A stretch of 64,000 nucleotides of DNA from Tenacibaculum ovolyticum DSM 18103 (GCF_000430545.1 NZ_KE387165.1:62728-126727); one strand, 5' to 3'; positions 37,270-47,204 are shown, numbered from the stretch's first letter. A program made the numbers and translations. Notes: generated from the sequence alone by a model not told the origin.

Positions 37270-37962
37270 CTAATTTTTCAACTTATTTAAATCAACTTTA
37301 AAATAAGTAATTTGCTTTGGGCTATAACATAATACTTTAAAATAAACTACTTCTTCAAACAAATAGTAATTCTCTATTTCCCTATTATTTAGCGAAAAAT
37401 AGAAATATGTTTTCCTCTCAAAATTATTATACTCAAACTCATCTTCACCATAATAGTGATTTAATGAAATCACCTCGTTTTTATTTAAAAACATAGGTGA
37501 ACTTGAATACACTGAAATCACACAAGAATTTATATTTAACATAATTGTATGTCCCTGTTCATAACTTGTAATATCAAAAACTAAGTTTCCTTCAATAGTA
37601 TAGGCTTCAAAAAATTGAAAATCTCTATCATTTGTTAAAGATTTATAATTTTTTATCAACTCTTTATTATTAAGACCTGTAATTTCAATAGAATCTTTAG
37701 AATAGACTTTAATTAAATTCGGATATTCTTTTGCTATTTTTCTAATATCATTTATTGATTGCTTATTATATTTTTTATAATAATCTTCAGAGAACTTAAA
37801 TCCTTTACCTGCATTTTTTGAGAACTCAGACTTATCAATAAATTTTATTTTATTAAGATTCTTTTTATTTTTAGAATAGAATATAGAATCATTACCCTGA
37901 CTATAACAATAATTCAAGCTAAACAAAGTTAGAAAACTAATAATTAAAATACTTCCTTTCAT
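37270..37962 (-). CDS. Secreted protein of unknown function, coupled to MscS
   Basis: 230 residues with a signal peptide (MKGSILIISFLTLFSLNYCYSQ). The mature part is rich in Tyr, Phe, Asn, Glu and Lys with no motif I recognise. Its ATG overlaps the mscS stop in an ATGA (37959-37962), so translation is coupled. A role with the channel or in envelope stress is inferred only from this coupling. The 160-nt stretch upstream of the NtrC-like gene holds no visible gene. Confidence 0.65.
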   Translation of the reverse strand: MKGSILIISFLTLFSLNYCYSQGNDSIFYSKNKKNLNKIKFIDKSEFSKNAGKGFKFSEDYYKKYNKQSINDIRKIAKEYPNLIKVYSKDSIEITGLNNKELIKNYKSLTNDRDFQFFEAYTIEGNLVFDITSYEQGHTIMLNINSCVISVYSSSPMFLNKNEVISLNHYYGEDEFEYNNFERKTYFYFSLNNREIENYYLFEEVVYFKVLCYSPKQITYFKVDLNKLKN

Positions 37963-38789
37963 CTTTCCTCTTTTATAATATGTATATCTCTTTGAGGAAA
38001 AGGAATTGAGATATTATGCTCCCTAAATAGTTCATCAATTCTAAATCTAATTTCACTCTTAGGTATTAACGCCTGAAAACTGTCATTTAATGTAAAAACG
38101 ACCTTAAACTCTAAAGCACTATCTCCAAAGTTTTCAAAAACAACCAATGCTGCTGGATGTTTAAAAACTTTAGGGTGTTCATCTACCGCTTTTAATAGTA
38201 AACTTTTCACCAACTGCGTATCACTACCGTAGGCCACTCCAACTGAAACACTCTCACGCGTTGTTGTGCCGTTTTGAGTCCAATTATATAAACTATTAGA
38301 TAAATATTTATGGTTTGGTATTACCAATACCTTATTATCAATAGTTACAGCTCTTGTTGTACGTAGTTTTATCTCTTCAACCCTTCCAACCTTATCATCT
38401 AATTCAATAATATCTCCAACTTGTACACTTTGATCCACAATAATAAAAATACCCGATATTATATCTTGAAAAAAAGTTTGAAGTGCTAAACCAACACCAA
38501 TTAACAATGCTGCTGAAGCTGCAAAAACTGCCGTAACATTTACACCTGAAGAGTTTAATGTTGTTAAGAATATAACAATATATAATAGCCAACTAACAAA
38601 AGAAAAAACAGTATCAAACTTATTTTCATCCTCCTTTTGCAATCTCTTTTTTACAAATTTCTTAAAATATTTAATTAAAAATGAAGCTAAAATCAACACC
38701 AATATTAGCATTAAAATCGACTTTACACTTATACCAATCTCTTTATTAAACTGAAATGTGTAGTTAAGTATTTTATTAAGTTCTTTCAC
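37959..38789 (-). CDS. Small-conductance mechanosensitive channel (MscS family)
   Basis: 276 residues. Three N-terminal helices (about 18-40, 60-80, 85-110) are followed by the pore and beta domain: SAALLIGVGLALQTFFQDIISGIFII, VQVGDIIELDDKVGRVEEI and LRTTRAVTIDNKVLVIPNH, all typical MscS segments. It opens under membrane tension to release osmolytes. The start codon is GTG (38787-38789); the next Met is within the first helix, so GTG is preferred. It overlaps the downstream secreted protein gene by 4 nt. Confidence 0.9.
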   Translation of the reverse strand: MKELNKILNYTFQFNKEIGISVKSILMLILVLILASFLIKYFKKFVKKRLQKEDENKFDTVFSFVSWLLYIVIFLTTLNSSGVNVTAVFAASAALLIGVGLALQTFFQDIISGIFIIVDQSVQVGDIIELDDKVGRVEEIKLRTTRAVTIDNKVLVIPNHKYLSNSLYNWTQNGTTTRESVSVGVAYGSDTQLVKSLLLKAVDEHPKVFKHPAALVVFENFGDSALEFKVVFTLNDSFQALIPKSEIRFRIDELFREHNISIPFPQRDIHIIKEER

Positions 38790-38825
38790 TAAAATAATTT
38801 TATAGTAAATATATAGTTTTTAGAT

Positions 38826-38863
38826 AAAAAAAGCAGCTATCTTTTTATGATAACTGCTTTTTT
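38826..38863 (-). terminator. Terminator of the NatAB-type exporter
   Basis: AAAAAAGCAG...CTGCTTTTTTT stem with one bulge in a 10-plus-bp arm, immediately after the permease stop at 38866. Confidence 0.8.
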
Positions 38864-38865
38864 TA

Positions 38866-40191
38866 TTATCCGTTATAACGAATCCATTTCCATAAGTCTT
38901 TATATGTTGGCTTTTTCCCATACATTAAAATACCTACTCTATAAATTTTTGCTGCAAACCACACCATAAACATAAATGTTATTACTAGTAACAACATTGA
39001 CAATGCGATTTCCCACCAAGCTACACCAAAAGGAATACGCATTAGCATAACAATAGGTGAAGTAAATGGAATATATGAAAAGATAACAGATATAGGTCCG
39101 TGAGGATCATTAATTACGGTAAAGAAACCTACATAAATCCCCAACATTAAAGGAAGCATAATTGGCATCATAAATTGTTGCGTATCTGTTTCATTATCTA
39201 CTGCCGCTCCAACTGCTGCAAATAAAGAACTATATAACATATAACCTCCTAAGAAATAGAAAATAAATAAACAGAATATTTTAAATAAAGGAAGGTTTAA
39301 TACCTCTTTCATTATTTGCTCTAATTTACCGCCACTTGCAGCTTGCTTCATTGCATCCATTTGCTCAGCAGGAACTTTAGAAGTTTGCATTTCTACCATA
39401 TCAATTCCTAATAAAGAAGATGCAACAATGCTTATTATAAATAGTATAATTCCCCAAATTAAAAACTGCAATAAGCCTGCTGATGCATTACCTATAATCT
39501 TACCAAGCATCAATTGAAAAGGTTTTACAGAAGAAACTATTATTTCAATAATTCTACTTGTTTTTTCTTCAATAACACTCCTCATTACAGAAGTTCCGTA
39601 AATCATTACAAACATAAAAAGTAAATAACCCGCAGCTCCTCCTGCAATAATACTAGCTACATTTTTCGCTTTTGAAGATTCTTCTCCTGAGAAATTAAAC
39701 ATTTTAATATCTGAAGAAATCTTTGAGGCTTTTATCTTCGCTAAATCAATACCAAAATTATTAAGCTTTAAATTTCTAAAGCGTGTTTCTATCTTTCGCT
39801 CTATATTTCCTAAAACCGACATCCCAGGTGAATCTTTAGAATAAAACTCAATCGATTTAGCTAATACTTCTAAACTATCTAATTGTGGAATATACAAAGC
39901 TCCATAATAATCACCTTCTTCTACTTTCTTTTTGGTATCAACTAATCCTAGTTTTGTAAAATCTTCGTATTTAATAGTCTTAGAATCTTTAAATATGTCT
40001 TTAGAAAACAATCCAGATTCATCAACATAAACTATTTTCTTAACTTTTTCATCGTTTTTTTTCATTAAGAAAAAAACCAATGCCCCCATACCTACCATTA
40101 GTAAAGGGCTTAAAAAAGTCATCATTAAAAATGATTTATTTCTAACCTTAGCAATAAACTCACGTTCTATAATTAATCGTAATCTGCTCAT
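38866..40191 (-). CDS. ABC exporter permease, NatB-like
   Basis: 441 residues. One N-terminal helix (about 22-42) precedes a large extracytoplasmic domain, then five to six helices from about 180 (ASIIAGGAAGYLLFMFVMIYG, EEKTSRIIEIIVSSVKP, LLQFLIWGIILFIISIVA). This is the ABC-2 permease layout of NatB, which exports Na+ or related substrates with NatA. The EEKTSRIIEIIVSS coupling helix is characteristic. It lies 3 nt downstream of its ATPase and ends in a strong terminator. The substrate is not known. Confidence 0.88.
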   Translation of the reverse strand: MSRLRLIIEREFIAKVRNKSFLMMTFLSPLLMVGMGALVFFLMKKNDEKVKKIVYVDESGLFSKDIFKDSKTIKYEDFTKLGLVDTKKKVEEGDYYGALYIPQLDSLEVLAKSIEFYSKDSPGMSVLGNIERKIETRFRNLKLNNFGIDLAKIKASKISSDIKMFNFSGEESSKAKNVASIIAGGAAGYLLFMFVMIYGTSVMRSVIEEKTSRIIEIIVSSVKPFQLMLGKIIGNASAGLLQFLIWGIILFIISIVASSLLGIDMVEMQTSKVPAEQMDAMKQAASGGKLEQIMKEVLNLPLFKIFCLFIFYFLGGYMLYSSLFAAVGAAVDNETDTQQFMMPIMLPLMLGIYVGFFTVINDPHGPISVIFSYIPFTSPIVMLMRIPFGVAWWEIALSMLLLVITFMFMVWFAAKIYRVGILMYGKKPTYKDLWKWIRYNG

Positions 40192-40194
40192 AGT

Positions 40195-41124
40195 TTAACT
40201 GTTTTTATTTATTGCTTGAATAAAAATATCATTTGCACTAGGTATTAACTCAACAAAATGCTGTACCTGTCCTTGAGTTGTTAAAAATGATAAAAGCTCG
40301 TTAGCTGATTTACCTTCAGTTAACTGAACATTTAACTTTAACCCATCATTTAACAACCTAAAATCAGCTGGTAAAACTTTAAAATTCTCTTTTAGTTTCG
40401 CTTCTACCTCTTTTTCATTTGAAGTATTTAATCCTACTTGAAACGTGTTGGTTCTAAATTGACGCTTAATATCATCTAAATTACCATCTAATATTTTATT
40501 AGACTTATCAATTAAAGCTATATTATCGCACATCTCTTCAACACTTTCCATACGGTGTGTAGAAAAAATAACCGTAGCTCCTTCGTCTCGTAATTGTAAA
40601 ATTTCTTTCGCTATTAACTGTGCATTAATTGGATCGAATCCAGAAAAAGGTTCGTCAAAAATTAATAATTTAGGCTGATGCAAAACTGTAACAATAAATT
40701 GCACTTTTTGCGCCATTCCCTTAGACAACTCTTCTACCTTCTTATTCCACCAAGCACCAATATCAAACTTATCAAACCAATATTTCAATCGCTTTTTTGC
40801 TTCCGATTTACTCAACCCTTTTAATTGTGCCAAATACAAAGCCTGCTCACCTACCTTCATCGATTTATACAAACCTCTTTCTTCTGGTAAGTACCCAATA
40901 TACTCTATATGATTAGGAGCTAACTTTTCTCCATCTAAAATTATCTCTCCACTATCAGGCATTGTAATTTGATTAATAATTCTAATCAAAGACGTTTTTC
41001 CTGCGCCATTAGGCCCTAAAAGTCCAAAAACACTTCCTTTTGGTATATGCATTGACACATTATTCAATGCTGTGTAATCGCCATAGCGCTTTACTACATT
41101 ATTAATTTCTAATAAATTATTCAT
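40195..41124 (-). CDS. ABC exporter ATPase, NatA-like
   Basis: 309 residues. Walker A is GLLGPNGAGKTSLIRII near residue 36, the Q-loop region is YLPEERGLYKSMKV, the signature is ELSKGMAQKVQ near 137, and Walker B is KLLIFDEPFSGFDP near 158. The C-terminal accessory domain (about 225-309) is of the DUF4162 type found in NatA-like ATPases. It pairs with the permease immediately downstream. It is divergent from the MarR regulator, whose palindromic sites start about 120 nt away. Confidence 0.92.
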   Translation of the reverse strand: MNNLLEINNVVKRYGDYTALNNVSMHIPKGSVFGLLGPNGAGKTSLIRIINQITMPDSGEIILDGEKLAPNHIEYIGYLPEERGLYKSMKVGEQALYLAQLKGLSKSEAKKRLKYWFDKFDIGAWWNKKVEELSKGMAQKVQFIVTVLHQPKLLIFDEPFSGFDPINAQLIAKEILQLRDEGATVIFSTHRMESVEEMCDNIALIDKSNKILDGNLDDIKRQFRTNTFQVGLNTSNEKEVEAKLKENFKVLPADFRLLNDGLKLNVQLTEGKSANELLSFLTTQGQVQHFVELIPSANDIFIQAINKNS

Positions 41125-41246
41125 TGATTTTATAGTTGATTAACTGCTGTTTGTCAAAAAAACCAGCTATGACAAACTTACATATTTTACAATGATTAGT
41201 AGTAATTTTAAAACAAACGTTACACATAATTCCATATTAAATTTAC

Positions 41247-41287
41247 TATGCATGCATAACTTTTTTACAAAATACTATGCGTGCATA
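41247..41287 (+). promoter_or_regulatory. Twin MarR-type palindromes before the fad operon
   Basis: TATGCATGCATA (41247-41258, perfect palindrome) and TATGCGTGCATA (41276-41287, one mismatched pair), 29 bp between centres, about three helical turns. The second site ends 11 nt before the -7 box and would cover the -33 region. This spacing suits two dimers of the regulator encoded immediately downstream. Confidence 0.7.
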
Positions 41288-41298
41288 ATAAATTTCTG

Positions 41299-41306
41299 TA
41301 TATTTG
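41299..41306 (+). promoter_or_regulatory. -7 box of the marR-fadNAE operon
   Basis: TATATTTG matches TAnnTTTG. It ends only 8 nt before the MarR ATG at 41315, so the transcript would be almost leaderless. Confidence 0.65.
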
Positions 41307-41314
41307 GCATCAGT

Positions 41315-41773
41315 ATGGATAAAAACAAATCAATAGATCATCAATTAAGAGCCACTTGGCAAGCTGTTGCAAAAATGTACAACGAACAAGCTGCAAAGCA
41401 TGATAGCACTATGGCAACTGCTTTTGTTTTATTGAATATAGATTTTGAGAAAGGTACACCTTCTACTGCCCTTGGCCCTTTAATGGGAATGGAACCTACA
41501 AGTCTTTCTCGATTATTAAAAACGATGGAGGATAAGGGCGTAATTTGTAGAGAAAAAAGCCCGACTGATGGAAGGAGTGTTATCATAAAGCTTACAAATT
41601 ATGGTAAAGAAATGCGTGAAATTTCAAAAGGTCATGTATATCAATTTAATAATGAAGTAAAAAAACATATTACTGAAGAGGAGTTAAACACTTTCTTTAA
41701 AGTAACTACAACAATAAACAAACTTATTACAGACAAAACGGTGTATAATGATACCGACAAAAAAGCTGTATAA
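41315..41773 (+). CDS. MarR family transcriptional regulator of fatty-acid oxidation
   Basis: 152 residues from the ATG at 41315. The frame can extend to 41192, but that would put the promoter box and both palindromes inside the gene, so the short form is preferred. A MarR winged helix is visible: helix-turn-helix PSTALGPLMGMEPTSLSRLLKTM, wing MEDKGVICREKSPTDGRSVIIKLT with the DxRS-like DGRS motif, and dimerisation helices at both ends. It is 16 nt upstream of fadN. It probably represses itself and the operon, with an acyl-CoA as likely effector (inference from context). Confidence 0.85.
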   Translation: MDKNKSIDHQLRATWQAVAKMYNEQAAKHDSTMATAFVLLNIDFEKGTPSTALGPLMGMEPTSLSRLLKTMEDKGVICREKSPTDGRSVIIKLTNYGKEMREISKGHVYQFNNEVKKHITEEELNTFFKVTTTINKLITDKTVYNDTDKKAV

Positions 41774-41789
41774 ATAAACCTGTAAACAA

Positions 41790-44195
41790 ATGACAAGAAG
41801 AATTAAAAAAGTAGCAATTATCGGTTCCGGAATTATGGGTAGCGGAATTGCATGTCATTTTGCTAACATTGGCGTTGAAGTCTTATTACTAGATATCGTT
41901 CCTAGAGAACTTAACGACAAAGAGAAAGCAAAAGGACTAACGTTAGAAGACAAAGCTGTACGTAATCGTTTGGTAAATGATGCTTTAACTGCTTCTTTAA
42001 AATCAAAGCCTTCTCCAATTTACTCTAAGAAATTTGCTAGTAGAATTACTACTGGAAACTTAGAAGATGACATCGCTAAAGTTGCTGATGTAGATTGGAT
42101 TATGGAAGTTGTTGTTGAACGATTAGATATTAAGAAAATCGTTTTTGAAAAATTAGAAAAATATCGTACTCCAGGTACTTTAATTACCTCTAACACTTCA
42201 GGAATTCCTATCAAATTTATGAACGAAGGAAGAAGTGAAGATTTTCAAAAGCATTTTGCAGTAACTCACTTTTTCAATCCTCCGAGATATTTAAAATTAT
42301 TTGAAGTTGTTCCAGGTCCAAACTGTAAACAAGAAGTTACTGATTTCTTAATGGATTACGGTTCTAAATTTTTAGGAAAAACTTCAGTTTTAGCAAAAGA
42401 TACTCCTGCTTTTATTGGTAACAGAATTGGAATCTTCGGAATTCAATCTTTATTTCACCAAGTAAAAGAATTAGGATTAACTGTTGAAGAGGTAGATAAA
42501 TTAACAGGTCCAGTAATCGGTCGTCCAAAATCAGCAACTTTTAGAACTGTTGATGTTGTAGGATTAGATACTTTAGTGCATGTTGCTAACGGTATTTACG
42601 AAAACTGCCCTAACGACGAAGCACACGAATTATTCAAATTACCAGATTTCATCAACACCATGATGGAAAACAAATGGTTAGGAAGTAAAACTAAGCAAGG
42701 ATTCTACAAAAAATCAGTAAATGCTGAAGGAAAGAAAGAAATCTTAACGTTAGATTTAGATACGATGGAATATCGTTCTAAAAAACGCGCAAAGTTTGCT
42801 ACTTTAGAATTAACTAAAACTATTGACAAACCAATTGATCGCTTTAAAGTATTAGTTGGTGGAAAAGATAAAGCGGGAGAATTTTACCGTAAAAACTTCG
42901 CAGCAATGTTTGCGTATGTTCAAAATAGAATTCCAGAAATTTCTGACGAATTATATAAAATTGACGATGCTATGAAAGCTGGTTTCGGTTGGGAAAACGG
43001 ACCTTTCGAAATTTGGGATGCTGTAGGTGTAGAAAAAGGTATCGAATTAATGAAAGCTGAAGGAAAGGAACCTGCTGCTTGGGTTACCGAAATGGTAGCA
43101 AAAGGAGAAACTTCTTTCTATACAGTAAAAGAAGGAGCTACCTATTATTATGATGTTCCTGCAAAAGCACAAACTAAAAAACCTGGTCAAGATTCATTTA
43201 TCATCTTAGATAACATTCGTAAAACTACTGAGGTATTTAAAAATTCAGGTGTTGTAATTGAAGATTTAGGAAACGGTATCTTAAACTGTGAATTTCAATC
43301 TAAAATGAACACCATAGGTGGTGATGTTTTAGCAGGATTGAATAAGGCTATTGATTTAGCTGAAAAAGATTTCCAAGGACTAGTAGTTGGTAACCAAGGA
43401 GCAAACTTCTCGGTTGGTGCTAATATCGGAATGATTTTCATGATGGCTGTAGAGCAAGAATATGACGAATTAAACATGGCTATCAAGTATTTTCAAGATA
43501 CAATGATGCGTATGCGTTATTCTTCAATTCCTACAATCGCTGCTCCTCATGGTATGGCTTTAGGTGGTGGATGTGAATTGTCATTACACTCAGACAAAGT
43601 TGTTGCAGCTGCTGAAACTTATATGGGATTAGTAGAATTTGGAGTTGGAGTTATCCCTGGTGGTGGTGGTTCTAAAGAAATGGCATTACGTGCATCAGAC
43701 ACTTTCCGTACAGGAGATGTTCAATTAAACGTATTGCAAGAGTATTTCTTAACTATTGGTATGGCTAAAGTTAGTACTTCTGCTTATGAAGCTTACGACT
43801 TAGGTTTATTACAAAAGGGAAAAGATGTTGTTGTTGTAAACAGAGAACGTCAGATTGCTGAAGCTAAGAAACATGCAGTATTAATGGCTGAAGCTGGTTA
43901 CACGCAACCTGCTGCTCGTAAAGATGTATTAGTACTTGGTAAACAAGCATTAGGTGCATTTATGGTAGCTACCGATTCTATGCAAGCAAGTAAATTTATT
44001 TCTGAACACGATCAGAAAATCGCAAATAAATTAGCCTACGTAATGGCTGGTGGAGATTTATCAGAGCCAACAAAAGTTTCTGAACAGTATTTATTAAACT
44101 TAGAACGCGAAGCATTTTTAAGTTTATGTACAGAGCGCAAAACATTAGAGCGTATTCAACACATGTTAAAAACTGGTAAACCATTAAGAAACTAA
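41790..44195 (+). CDS. fadN: 3-hydroxyacyl-CoA dehydrogenase/enoyl-CoA hydratase
   Basis: 801 residues. The dehydrogenase half comes first: IGSGIMGSGIACHFANIG (NAD fold), then TSNTSGIP, VTHFFNPPRYLKLFEVVPG and a second 3HCDH C-domain near 380-460. The hydratase half follows, with AAPHGMALGGGCELSLHSD near 590 and GLVEFGVGVIPGGGGSKEMA. This order is the reverse of E. coli FadB/FadJ and matches B. subtilis FadN, as does the gene order fadN-fadA-fadE. It hydrates enoyl-CoA and oxidises the hydroxyacyl-CoA. fadA starts 3 nt downstream. Confidence 0.94.
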   Translation: MTRRIKKVAIIGSGIMGSGIACHFANIGVEVLLLDIVPRELNDKEKAKGLTLEDKAVRNRLVNDALTASLKSKPSPIYSKKFASRITTGNLEDDIAKVADVDWIMEVVVERLDIKKIVFEKLEKYRTPGTLITSNTSGIPIKFMNEGRSEDFQKHFAVTHFFNPPRYLKLFEVVPGPNCKQEVTDFLMDYGSKFLGKTSVLAKDTPAFIGNRIGIFGIQSLFHQVKELGLTVEEVDKLTGPVIGRPKSATFRTVDVVGLDTLVHVANGIYENCPNDEAHELFKLPDFINTMMENKWLGSKTKQGFYKKSVNAEGKKEILTLDLDTMEYRSKKRAKFATLELTKTIDKPIDRFKVLVGGKDKAGEFYRKNFAAMFAYVQNRIPEISDELYKIDDAMKAGFGWENGPFEIWDAVGVEKGIELMKAEGKEPAAWVTEMVAKGETSFYTVKEGATYYYDVPAKAQTKKPGQDSFIILDNIRKTTEVFKNSGVVIEDLGNGILNCEFQSKMNTIGGDVLAGLNKAIDLAEKDFQGLVVGNQGANFSVGANIGMIFMMAVEQEYDELNMAIKYFQDTMMRMRYSSIPTIAAPHGMALGGGCELSLHSDKVVAAAETYMGLVEFGVGVIPGGGGSKEMALRASDTFRTGDVQLNVLQEYFLTIGMAKVSTSAYEAYDLGLLQKGKDVVVVNRERQIAEAKKHAVLMAEAGYTQPAARKDVLVLGKQALGAFMVATDSMQASKFISEHDQKIANKLAYVMAGGDLSEPTKVSEQYLLNLEREAFLSLCTERKTLERIQHMLKTGKPLRN

Positions 44196-44198
44196 AAG

Positions 44199-45389
44199 AT
44201 GAAAACAGCATATATAGTAAAAGGATATAGAACCGCCATAGCAAAGTCTAAAAGAGGTGCGTTCAGATTTAAAAGAGCTGATGAGTTAGCTGCTGAGACT
44301 ATCGAATATATGATGGAACAGTTACCTGAATTTGATAAAAGTCGTATTGATGATGTAATCGTTGGTAATGCAATGCCAGAAGGTTCTCAAGGTTTAAACA
44401 TGGCTCGTTTGATCTCTTTAATGGGATTAAAAACTGAGGATGTTCCTGGTGTAACTGTAAACCGTTTTTGTTCTTCAGGAATAGAAACTATTAGTATGGC
44501 AGTTGCAAAAATTCAATCAGGAATGGCTGAATGTATTATTGCAGGTGGAGCTGAAAGTATGAGTTCTGTACCAATGACAGGTTTTAAACCAGAATTAAAC
44601 TACGATACGGTTGCTGCAGGTCATGCAGATTATTACTGGGGAATGGGAAATACAGCAGAAGAAGTTGCCAATAAGTACAATATTTCTCGTAAAGACCAAG
44701 ATGAGTTTGCTTTACAATCTCATTTAAAAGCATTAAAAGCACAAGAAGAAAACCGTTTTCAAGATCAAATTGTACCAATTAAAGTTGAAGAAACTTATGT
44801 TGATGCAAAAGGAAAACGTGCTACAAGAGAATATACAGTAACTAAAGATGAAGGACCTCGTAAGGGATCAAACATTGCTGGCTTAGAACGTTTACGTCCT
44901 GTATTTGCTACAGGTGGGAGTGTTACTGCTGGTAACTCATCTCAAACAAGTGATGGTGCTGCATTTTTAATGGTTATGAGTGAAGATATGGTCAAGGAAT
45001 TAAACCTTAAACCAATTGCTCGTATGGTAAGTTATGCTGCTGCTGGTGTTCCTCCTAGAATTATGGGAATCGGACCTGTAGCTGCAATTCCAAAAGCATT
45101 AAAACAAGCAGGATTAAAACAAGAAGATATTAGCTTAATTGAATTGAATGAAGCATTTGCTTCTCAATCATTAGCTGTAATTCGTGAATTAGGATTAGAT
45201 GCAGATATCATTAACGTAAATGGTGGAGCAATTGCATTAGGACATCCACTAGGTTGTACTGGTGCTAAATTATCAGTTCAATTATTTGATGAAATGCGCA
45301 AGCGTAATATGCAAGGGAAATATGGAATGGTAACGATGTGTGTAGGTACTGGGCAAGGTGCTGCTGGTATTTTCGAATTCTTAAACTAA
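44199..45389 (+). CDS. fadA: Acetyl-CoA C-acyltransferase (thiolase)
   Basis: 396 residues, thiolase. The nucleophile Cys is in [12 protein letters not shown] near residue 90; the C-terminal half has [27 protein letters not shown] (catalytic His) and [13 protein letters not shown] (second Cys). It performs the thiolytic cleavage that ends each beta-oxidation turn. It lies between fadN (3 nt) and fadE (18 nt), forming the fadNAE set. Confidence 0.96.
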   Translation: MKTAYIVKGYRTAIAKSKRGAFRFKRADELAAETIEYMMEQLPEFDKSRIDDVIVGNAMPEGSQGLNMARLISLMGLKTEDVPGVTVNRFCSSGIETISMAVAKIQSGMAECIIAGGAESMSSVPMTGFKPELNYDTVAAGHADYYWGMGNTAEEVANKYNISRKDQDEFALQSHLKALKAQEENRFQDQIVPIKVEETYVDAKGKRATREYTVTKDEGPRKGSNIAGLERLRPVFATGGSVTAGNSSQTSDGAAFLMVMSEDMVKELNLKPIARMVSYAAAGVPPRIMGIGPVAAIPKALKQAGLKQEDISLIELNEAFASQSLAVIRELGLDADIINVNGGAIALGHPLGCTGAKLSVQLFDEMRKRNMQGKYGMVTMCVGTGQGAAGIFEFLN

Positions 45390-45407
45390 CAAAAAAACAA
45401 AACAAAA

Positions 45408-47204
45408 ATGGCAGATTTATTAAGAGGAGGTCAATTCCTAGTTAAAGAAACAAAGTGTGAAGATATTTTTACTCCAGAAGATTTTTCTGAAGAGCAAAGA
45501 ATGATGAAAGAAGCGGTTATGGAGTTTAACGATCGCGAAATCATTCCTCACAAAGAACGTTTTGAAAAGAAAGATTATGCTTTAACCGAAGAGACTATGC
45601 GTAAAGCTGGAGCCTTAGGTTTCTTAGGTGTTTCAGTTCCTGAAGCTTATGGCGGATTAGGAATGGGATTTGTTTCTACCATGTTAACTTGTGATTATAT
45701 TTCAAGTGGAACAGGTTCTTTTAGTACTGCTTTTGGTGCACATACGGGTATTGGTACTATGCCAATTACTTTATACGGTACCGAAGAACAAAAACAAAAA
45801 TTTGTTCCTGCTTTAGCAATGGGTGAGCGTTTTGGTGCTTACTGTTTAACAGAGCCAGGTGCTGGATCAGATGCTAACTCTGGGAAAACTACCGCTGAGT
45901 TAACTGAAGACGGAAAAAACTATAAGATTAACGGTCAAAAAATGTGGATTTCTAATGCAGGTTTTGCAGAAGTGTTCATTGTATTTGCTCGTATTGGTGA
46001 CGATAAAAATATTACTGGATTTATTTTAGAATATGATAAAGCAAATCCTAACGGGGTAACTTTAGGTGAAGAAGAACACAAATTAGGTATTCGTGCATCT
46101 TCTACACGTCAAGTATTTTTTAGTGATACTTTAGTTCCTGTTGAAAATATGTTATCTGTTCGTGGTGGTGGATTTAAAATTGCCATGAATGCATTAAACG
46201 TAGGACGTATTAAATTAGCAGGAGCTTGTTTAGATTCTCAAAGAAGAATAATTACTCACGCTACACAATATGCTACCGAACGTAAACAATTTAAAACTCC
46301 TATTGCAGAATTTGGAGCTATTAAATTAAAATTAGCAGAAATGGCTGCTAATGCTTATGTAGGTGAATCTGCATCATACAGAGCTGCTAAAAACATTGAA
46401 GACAGAATTGCTATTCGCGAATCTGAAGGAAACTCTCATCAAGATGCAGAATTAAAAGGTGTTGAAGAATATGCTATTGAATGTTCTATCTTAAAAGTTG
46501 CTGTTTCTGAAGATGTACAATCTTGTGCTGATGAAGGAATCCAAATTTTTGGAGGAATGGGATTCTCTGAAGAAACTCCAATGGAATCTGCTTGGAGAGA
46601 TGCTCGTATTGCTCGTATTTATGAAGGTACTAACGAAATTAACAGATTACTTTCTGTAGGTATGTTAGTTAAAAAAGCAATGAAAGGTCATGTTGATTTA
46701 TTAGGACCAGCAACAGCTGTTGGTAACGAATTATTAGGTATACCTTCTTTTGATACCCCTGATTACTCTGAGTTATTTGCAGAAGAAAAAGAAATTGTAG
46801 CGAAGCTTAAAAAAGTATTCTTAATGGTTGCCGGTGGTGCTATTCAAAAATACGGAACAGAATTAGAGCAACATCAACAATTATTAAATGCTGCTTCTAA
46901 TATTTTAATTAAAGTGTACATGGCAGAATCTGCAATTTTAAGAACTGAAAAGAATGCAAAGCGTTCTGGTGAGGCTTCTCAAAAAGAGCAAATTGCTATG
47001 ACGCAGTTATATTTATACAATGCAGTAGATGTAATCATTAAAAATGCGAAAGAAGGAATTGTTTCTTTTGCTGAAGGTGATGAGCAACGTATGATGTTAA
47101 TGGGACTTAAGCGTTTTACAAAATACGCAAACTATCCTAACGTAGTTGAACTACGTAATACAATTGCAGAAAAGTTAAAAGCAGAGAATAAATACTGCTT
47201 CTAA
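45408..47204 (+). CDS. fadE: Acyl-CoA dehydrogenase (FadE/VLCAD type)
   Basis: 598 residues, longer than short-chain dehydrogenases, with a C-terminal extension of about 170 residues like VLCAD/ACAD9 and B. subtilis FadE. The FAD core has GAYCLTEPGAGSDANSGKTT, KMWISNAGFAEVF, GIRASSTRQV and IFGGMGFSEETPMES. The catalytic Glu region is ARIARIYEGTNEINRLL near residue 405. It oxidises acyl-CoA to trans-2-enoyl-CoA. It is last in the MarR-controlled operon; a terminator follows at 47328. Confidence 0.95.
   Translation: MADLLRGGQFLVKETKCEDIFTPEDFSEEQRMMKEAVMEFNDREIIPHKERFEKKDYALTEETMRKAGALGFLGVSVPEAYGGLGMGFVSTMLTCDYISSGTGSFSTAFGAHTGIGTMPITLYGTEEQKQKFVPALAMGERFGAYCLTEPGAGSDANSGKTTAELTEDGKNYKINGQKMWISNAGFAEVFIVFARIGDDKNITGFILEYDKANPNGVTLGEEEHKLGIRASSTRQVFFSDTLVPVENMLSVRGGGFKIAMNALNVGRIKLAGACLDSQRRIITHATQYATERKQFKTPIAEFGAIKLKLAEMAANAYVGESASYRAAKNIEDRIAIRESEGNSHQDAELKGVEEYAIECSILKVAVSEDVQSCADEGIQIFGGMGFSEETPMESAWRDARIARIYEGTNEINRLLSVGMLVKKAMKGHVDLLGPATAVGNELLGIPSFDTPDYSELFAEEKEIVAKLKKVFLMVAGGAIQKYGTELEQHQQLLNAASNILIKVYMAESAILRTEKNAKRSGEASQKEQIAMTQLYLYNAVDVIIKNAKEGIVSFAEGDEQRMMLMGLKRFTKYANYPNVVELRNTIAEKLKAENKYCF

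Noticed and set aside
41192..41314. Longer N-terminus for the MarR regulator
   Set aside because: Would include the promoter box and both operator palindromes and adds a Cys/Phe/Asn-rich stretch not seen in MarR proteins; ATG at 41315 preferred.
43996..44244. Minus-strand 82-residue frame across the fadN-fadA junction
   Set aside because: Antisense to two well-supported genes; low-complexity Leu-rich composition.
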